Origin: UBA668 sp049318165
GTDB taxonomy: Bacteria > Actinomycetota > Acidimicrobiia > Acidimicrobiales > Ilumatobacteraceae
Assembly (NCBI GenBank): GCA_049318165.1
Contig: JBMOGW010000138.1
Coordinates: 1 to 9,675, forward strand
Length of the DNA: 9,675 bases
Direction: 5' to 3'
The stretch's first letter is position 1. Every line of letters starts with the position of its first letter. Made by a program: the position numbers and the translations under genes. Below, piece by piece: positions 5,653 to 9,675 of the stretch. The notes beneath the pieces were generated by a model. It was not told where the DNA came from. It worked only from the letters and a program-made list of their open reading frames with translations, and searched no databases.

Positions 5653-6434
5653 GCCGGGCGCCCGTAGTTGAAGCGTGCGATCTCGCGCAGCGCCTCGCAG
5701 AAGCCCTGCACGGAACCTTCGAACAACTGCTTGCCGAGGTCGGCGTCGGCCGTGGTCGGATCGCCGATGTAGCCGTCCGGGTGGAAGTCGTTCGACATCC
5801 AGCCGAAGCTGACGCGGCCGCCGAACTTCACGTACTGGTTCTCGGCGATGGCCTCGGGTACTCGGCGCTCGGCCTTCGACATGTCGACGAGGTGTGGCGC
5901 GAGATGCAACATCATCGACGTCTCGTCGGTGCCGCCGTGCACGCCCATTCCCAGCTCGTGCACCGGCGACAGGCCGCCCTGGTCGGCTGGCACGCCGGGG
6001 TGCGTGAGGAACGTCATCAGCCCGTGCGCCAGCCGCAGTTCGCGGTTGGCGACGTTCAACAGCGCGCTGTTGCCGCCGTGCCCGTTGAGGAACACCAGCC
6101 GCTTCGCCGGTGTCGTCGCGATGCAGCGGCCGAGGTCGTCGAGCACGGCGAGCAGCGTGGTGGCACTCAGCCACACGGTGCCGGGGCTCCAGGCGTGCTC
6201 GTTGCTCTTCGTGTACTCCAGCGTCGGCAGCAGCCAGACGTCGAGCTCCTCACCCACCGCCGCGACCGCAGCCTCGGCCACCGCGGTGGCCACGACGCTG
6301 TCGGTGCTCAACGGAAGGTGCGGCCCGTGCTGCTCGATCGCACCCAACGGCTGCACGAGAATGCTCCGCTCGGTGAGGAGTTCGGACACCTGCGGCCCGG
6401 TCAGATCGGCGAAGTAGCGCACCTTGGAAGTCAC
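5649..6434 (-). CDS. Creatininase-family amidohydrolase
   Basis: A 261-residue cytoplasmic metal-dependent amidohydrolase. Family motifs are intact: QPLGAIEQHGPHLPLSTD (28-45) with predicted metal ligands Glu34, His36 and Asp45; NGHGGN (117-122) with His119; and HGGTDETS (166-173) with His166 and Glu171. The family opens cyclic amides or cleaves formamides: creatininase, the FAPy formamide hydrolase ArfB, and the mycofactocin peptidase MftE. No mycofactocin or flavin genes lie nearby. The downstream partner is a carbamoyl-amino-acid hydrolase, so a cyclic amide or ureide substrate is the more natural guess. Length is close to creatininase. The start is GTG at 6434 with no Shine-Dalgarno sequence, but TAACGT lies 6 nt upstream. 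It is the first gene of the minus-strand operon and overlaps the next by 4 nt. True creatininase activity is not claimed. Confidence 0.9.
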   Translation of the reverse strand: MTSKVRYFADLTGPQVSELLTERSILVQPLGAIEQHGPHLPLSTDSVVATAVAEAAVAAVGEELDVWLLPTLEYTKSNEHAWSPGTVWLSATTLLAVLDDLGRCIATTPAKRLVFLNGHGGNSALLNVANRELRLAHGLMTFLTHPGVPADQGGLSPVHELGMGVHGGTDETSMMLHLAPHLVDMSKAERRVPEAIAENQYVKFGGRVSFGWMSNDFHPDGYIGDPTTADADLGKQLFEGSVQGFCEALREIARFNYGRPA

Positions 6435-6446
6435 GAGTTCACGTTA
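6435..6446 (-). promoter_or_regulatory. Candidate leaderless -10 for the hydrolase operon
   Basis: On the minus strand TAACGT (6446 to 6441) fits the actinobacterial -10 pattern TANNNT. It is followed by six bases and then the GTG start at 6434, the spacing expected if transcription begins at or next to the start codon. No convincing -35 is seen 17 bp further up. The divergent oxidoreductase gene starts at 6485 with only GAGACT in the equivalent position, a weaker match. Confidence 0.35.
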
Positions 6447-6484
6447 GCTTCGGCCTGCCGCGCACACCCTGCGAGACTGGCTGG

Positions 6485-8032
6485 ATGAACGGCAACGACT
6501 ACGACGCGATCGTCGTCGGCGCCGGGCACAACGGACTGGTCTGCGCCGCCTACCTCGCCAAGGGCGGCCTACGGACACTGCTGGTGGAAGCCCGGCACGA
6601 CGTGGGGGGCACAGCGGCCAGCGAGGAGTTCGCCGGCGCCACGGTGAACATCTGCAACTGCGACCACGTCACCTTCCGCACCACGCCCATCATGGAGGAG
6701 CTCGGCCTCGCCGAGTTGGGCCTGCAGTACCTCGAGGTGGAGCCGTCGCAGTTCAACCTCACGTGGTCGGGCGGCCCGGCGTGGGCCAGCCACCACGACA
6801 TCGAGCAGACCATCGAGTCGATCGCCCGCACCCATCCCACCGAGGTCGACGGCTACCGCCGCTACCTGAAGACAGCGCTGCCTGCGGTGAAGTTGGTGTT
6901 CGACGCGGCGAACGAACCACCCACCATCGGCGGACTCACCCGCAAGCTCGTCGAGCACCGAGGTCGCGGCGCTGCCACGTTGCTGCGCTGGAGCCGCCGC
7001 ACCGCCGCCGACGTGATGCGCGAGTTCTTCCGCACCGACGCGCTCCAGGCGCCGGCGCTGCTGGTGGGCCCGATGGTGTGGGGTATCTCCCCCGAGACGC
7101 CGGGCAGCGGCCTCGCCGGCCTCACCTACGCGATGCGGCACGTCGGCCGCCTGGGCCGCCCGGTGGGTGGCAGCGGCCAACTGCCGGCGACGTTGCAGAA
7201 GTCGTTCGAGCTCGCCGGCGGCACGCTGCGCACCGACTCGAAGGTGTCGGCCATCACCTGCGAGGGCCCCGCCGTGCGTGGCGTCACGCTCGACGACGGC
7301 ACCGAGATCACGGCGCCGGTGGTGGTGTCGGCGTGCAACCCCCACGACACGTTCCTCCACTGGCTCACGAATCCGCCGCCGCAGGCACACCGTCTGGTCG
7401 AACGGTGGCGGAACATCCCGCACGCCGACGGCTACGAGTCGAAGATCGATGCCGTGGTCACCGAGGTGCCGCGGCTGCGCTCCGTGCAGGACGCCGGACA
7501 CGACGTCGACCTCGGTTCCACGATGTGCATCGCACCCTCCATCGGCGAGATGCACCGCGGCTACGAGCTGATGCAGGTGGGCAAGGTGCTCGCCCGGCCC
7601 GGCCTGCTGGCCAACGTTCCCAGCGTCACCGACCCCACGCTCGCCCCCGAAGGTCGCCATGTGCTCAGCCTCGAGGCGCTGTTCACGCCCTACGCGCACC
7701 CGGGTGGCTGGGCCAACAGCACCGAGCCGGCTCGGTGGCTCGACCTGTTCGCCGAACTGGCGCAGCCCGGCTTCCGCGACACGGTGGTCGAGTGGCGAGC
7801 GATGACCCCCGATCGCTACGAGCGGGAGTTCCATCTCCCCCATGGCCATGCCACCAGTTTCGCCGGCGGGCCGCTGGCCGCGCTGCACAACCAGAACCCT
7901 GAACTCACCCGCTACGAGACCGACGTGAAGGGCTTGTATCTCACCGGTGCGGCGACGTTCCCCGGCGCAGGCGTGTGGGGCGCCAGCGGCCGCAATGCCG
8001 CACTCACGGTGCTGCGGCGGCACTCGAAGTGA
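6485..8032 (+). CDS. FAD-dependent oxidoreductase, phytoene-dehydrogenase-like (PYROXD2/COG1233 type)
   Basis: A 515-residue flavoprotein. The N-terminus has the Rossmann dinucleotide fold VVGAGHNGLVCA (GxGxxG at residues 12-17), followed by the acidic residue at the end of the second strand (LLVEAR, Glu35) and GG at 41-42, as in phytoene desaturases and amine oxidases. The C-terminus carries the second FAD signature, GLYLTGAATFPGAGVWGASG with NAA following (from residue 483), typical of the COG1233/PYROXD2 group. The middle region should be the substrate domain. No carotenoid synthesis gene is adjacent, so a carotenoid role is unsupported; many relatives have unknown substrates. The ATG at 6485 lacks a clear Shine-Dalgarno sequence, and the gap to the divergent creatininase-like gene is only 50 bp, so the two promoters must overlap or lie back to back. 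The gene is followed by 255 bp without a gene and appears monocistronic. Confidence 0.9.
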   Translation: MNGNDYDAIVVGAGHNGLVCAAYLAKGGLRTLLVEARHDVGGTAASEEFAGATVNICNCDHVTFRTTPIMEELGLAELGLQYLEVEPSQFNLTWSGGPAWASHHDIEQTIESIARTHPTEVDGYRRYLKTALPAVKLVFDAANEPPTIGGLTRKLVEHRGRGAATLLRWSRRTAADVMREFFRTDALQAPALLVGPMVWGISPETPGSGLAGLTYAMRHVGRLGRPVGGSGQLPATLQKSFELAGGTLRTDSKVSAITCEGPAVRGVTLDDGTEITAPVVVSACNPHDTFLHWLTNPPPQAHRLVERWRNIPHADGYESKIDAVVTEVPRLRSVQDAGHDVDLGSTMCIAPSIGEMHRGYELMQVGKVLARPGLLANVPSVTDPTLAPEGRHVLSLEALFTPYAHPGGWANSTEPARWLDLFAELAQPGFRDTVVEWRAMTPDRYEREFHLPHGHATSFAGGPLAALHNQNPELTRYETDVKGLYLTGAATFPGAGVWGASGRNAALTVLRRHSK

Positions 8033-8287
8033 GCGAATGAGGCCGTTGATCAAGATCTTGCGACGTTCTTGACAGTCCGCGGATCGGTGTCCGAAGGCTG
8101 CCCACGGCACGCCGCGCACCCACGGTGACCTGCGGTTCAAAGGTCGGAGCGAGGTCTGCACGAGATCGAAGGGGTCTCAGCGCGAGCCGGCCACCGGCGG
8201 GGGCCTGGGTCGATCGCGGGCCCGCACGAGTGGATCCCGAGTGACGTGGTGCACGGTCGTCCCATCCACTCACGAAGGGACCCTCCA
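8033..8287. other. Intergenic region upstream of the peroxidase gene
   Basis: I see no gene in these 255 bp. Near the left end, TCAAGA (8050-8055) and TCTTGA (8067-8072) form an inverted repeat that overlaps the perfect palindrome CAAGATCTTG (8051-8060). TTGACA (8069-8074) is an exact -35 match overlapping the right arm, but no acceptable -10 lies 16-18 bp downstream. Further right are the short stems GCCGG/CCGGC around 8185 and the palindrome GCGGGCCCGC around 8215-8225. Just before the peroxidase, GTCCC (8259-8263) can pair with GGGAC (8277-8281), covering part of its ribosome site AAGGGA (8275-8280), which is 7 nt from the ATG. These are candidate control elements only. Confidence 0.35.
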
Positions 8288-9675
8288 ATGTTTCGATTCA
8301 GGCGGAAGCCGATCCATGGGCGTCACGAAGAACGGTTCTCGGGACCACGCAGGCAGCTCGCTGCCGTGCTGGCCGCCGCGAGCGCCATTCCCGTGTTCGT
8401 CGTCACCTCCATGACCCCGAGCGCGGCGGCGCCGATCCAACAGGGGTTCGAACTGGCGCCATCTGACCTGCGCTTCATCCTCCAGCAGATCAAGATCGCC
8501 GAGCACCACGTCGCCAACACGACGGCCGAGACCGGCCCGTGCGGCGCGCTCATCGGGCCCGGCCCGAACCAGATTCCCGTGGGCGGCGTGGGCATCACGT
8601 TGCCGTTGGGTCTTCGTACGGTCGACGGCACGTGCAACAACATCGTCGACGGCCAGGCCAAGTACGGCACGGCGGGCGAGACCTTCCCGCGTGTCGCCCC
8701 TGCCCAGTGGCGTGACTCCTACCCGATCGTGCAGCCTGCAGGCGCTCCGATCCTCGACCGGTCGCCTCGCGTGATCAGCAACCTGATCGCCGACCAGTCG
8801 GCGAACAACCCTTCGGCGGTCGCCGTGAACGGCGGGGCACCGACCATCGACGAGGAGGGCACCTTCTTCATCGGCAACTCCACGCCGGACGGCGGCATCT
8901 CCGCGTCCTACAACTCGTGGTTCACGCTGTTCGGCCAGTTCTTCGACCACGGCCTCGACCTGCTGACGAAGAGCTCGGCTGCCGGCACCGTGATGATCAA
9001 CCTGAACCCGGACGATGCGCTCTACACGCCGGGAGCACGCACCAACGTGATGTTCCTGACCCGTGCGGCGAAGACCGGCGAGGGTGACGCGATCAACCAG
9101 ACGTCGTCGTTCGTGGATCAGAGTCAGACCTACTCCTCGCACCCGTCGCACCAGGTGTTCCTGCGCGAGTACCAACTGCTCGGCGGTGTGCCTGTCGCGA
9201 CCGGTCACCTTCTCCACGGCCCCGGTGACGGCATGGCCAACTGGGCTGCCGTCAAGGCGCAGGCGCGCAACATCCTCGGCATCGAGCTGGTCGACTCGGA
9301 CGTGACCGCCGTTCCCCTGGTGGCGACCGACCCGTACGGCAACTTCGTGCCCGGACCCAACGGGTTTCCCCAGCTCGTCATGAGCGAGGACGGCGCCACC
9401 CTGACCGAGGGCGCACTGCCCTCTCTGGGCGGCACCGCCACCACGACGACGGGCGCACAGCGCACCGGCGGCGCGTTCCTCGACGACATCGCGCACCATG
9501 CGGTCCCGACGGGCACGCCCGACGCCGACACGCTTGCCAGCCCTGGTGTCGACGGCAGCCCCTACGAGGACGACTTCAACCGTGCGACGTACGACGACGA
9601 GATGCTCGACAGTCACTATGTCGCCGGCGACGGCCGCGCCAACGAGAACATCGGCCTCACGGCGGTGCACCACGT
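8288..9675 (+). CDS. Secreted heme peroxidase, animal/cyclooxygenase superfamily (3' partial)
   Basis: The first 462 codons of a larger gene; no stop occurs before the window ends. Residues 1-48 are a long export signal: basic start, GPRRQLAAVLAAAS (twin Arg at 21-22, possibly Tat), a hydrophobic core and a cleavage region around PSAAA. Peroxidase motifs are in the expected order. FGQFFDHGLD (215-224) is the distal site, with His221 and the preceding Asp220 matching the DH pair that in myeloperoxidase provides the distal His and a heme ester. NQTSSFVDQSQTYSS (270-284) matches the N-T-FxDxSxxYGS signature. GDGRANE (447-453) gives catalytic Arg450 and Glu453 at the spacing seen in myeloperoxidase. 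The proximal heme His lies beyond the window. The enzyme would use hydrogen peroxide to oxidise halides or organics outside the cell. AAGGGA 7 nt upstream supports this ATG. Bacterial members are often long and multidomain; the C-terminal part is unseen. Confidence 0.9.
   Translation, partial: MFRFRRKPIHGRHEERFSGPRRQLAAVLAAASAIPVFVVTSMTPSAAAPIQQGFELAPSDLRFILQQIKIAEHHVANTTAETGPCGALIGPGPNQIPVGGVGITLPLGLRTVDGTCNNIVDGQAKYGTAGETFPRVAPAQWRDSYPIVQPAGAPILDRSPRVISNLIADQSANNPSAVAVNGGAPTIDEEGTFFIGNSTPDGGISASYNSWFTLFGQFFDHGLDLLTKSSAAGTVMINLNPDDALYTPGARTNVMFLTRAAKTGEGDAINQTSSFVDQSQTYSSHPSHQVFLREYQLLGGVPVATGHLLHGPGDGMANWAAVKAQARNILGIELVDSDVTAVPLVATDPYGNFVPGPNGFPQLVMSEDGATLTEGALPSLGGTATTTTGAQRTGGAFLDDIAHHAVPTGTPDADTLASPGVDGSPYEDDFNRATYDDEMLDSHYVAGDGRANENIGLTAVHH

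Noticed and set aside
4420..5667. A 415-codon plus-strand frame inside the M20 hydrolase region
   Set aside because: The hydrolase on the minus strand has all metal-site motifs and clean overlaps with its neighbours. The plus frame is Arg/His/Val-rich with no motif.
5653..6174. An N-terminal extension of the M20 hydrolase frame upstream to 6174
   Set aside because: The extension runs through the creatininase-like gene in another frame and is Arg-rich nonsense. The ATG at 5652 forms an ATGA overlap and yields the normal family length.
6485..8032. Calling the oxidoreductase a true phytoene desaturase (CrtI)
   Set aside because: The FAD motifs fit the broader COG1233/PYROXD2 group, and no phytoene synthase or other carotenoid gene lies nearby.
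6569..8161. A 530-codon open frame on the minus strand opposite the FAD oxidoreductase
   Set aside because: The plus-strand gene has both FAD signatures over its full length. The antisense frame has the composition of a shadow frame.
8270..9673. A 467-codon open frame on the minus strand at the right end
   Set aside because: It is opposite the peroxidase gene, which carries ordered catalytic motifs and a ribosome site. The antisense protein is an Arg/Val/Gly/His-rich low-complexity product with no domain.

Overview
The window is high-GC DNA with GC-rich third positions, some GTG or apparently leaderless starts, and a lipoprotein with a long Thr/Glu/Gly linker. Together these suggest an actinobacterium. 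The linker and gene content are reminiscent of the Acidimicrobiia (Ilumatobacter-like), but that is an impression and not a demonstrated placement. I recognise eight protein genes. I see no rRNA, tRNA, insertion sequence, phage gene or CRISPR array.

Layout, left to right. (1) Positions 1-1825, plus strand: the 3' part of an ABC importer permease (SsuC/TauC-like) followed by its substrate-binding lipoprotein (NMT1/THI5-like), closed by a strong perfect hairpin terminator at 1856-1887. (2) Positions 1888-2375: a structure-rich region holding one small two-helix membrane protein gene (2058-2276). Two diverged copies of a 40-bp repeat flank the gene, and each copy is followed by two further short hairpins. 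(3) Positions 2376-6434, minus strand: a probable operon read right to left. It encodes a creatininase-family amidohydrolase, an M20-type N-carbamoyl-amino-acid/allantoate hydrolase and a small glyoxalase-fold protein, joined by ATGA and TGATG stop/start overlaps. After 59 bp comes an AspT/YidE-type transporter. (4) Positions 6485-8032, plus strand: a phytoene-dehydrogenase-like FAD oxidoreductase (PYROXD2/COG1233 type), divergent from the operon across a 50-bp gap. (5) Positions 8288-9675, plus strand: the first 462 codons of an exported heme peroxidase of the animal (peroxidase-cyclooxygenase) superfamily, running off the window.

How the parts may work together. The permease and lipoprotein are two parts of one importer; its ATPase is not in view and probably lies upstream. 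The creatininase-like and M20 enzymes would fit sequential opening of a cyclic amide or ureide and removal of a carbamoyl group, releasing an amino acid that the AspT-like carrier might move. That pathway is inference; only the families and the gene coupling are visible. The peroxidase is probably an independent secreted enzyme.

The most unusual item is the pair of structured repeats around the small membrane protein gene. Nothing here amounts to a clear new defence or mobile system.
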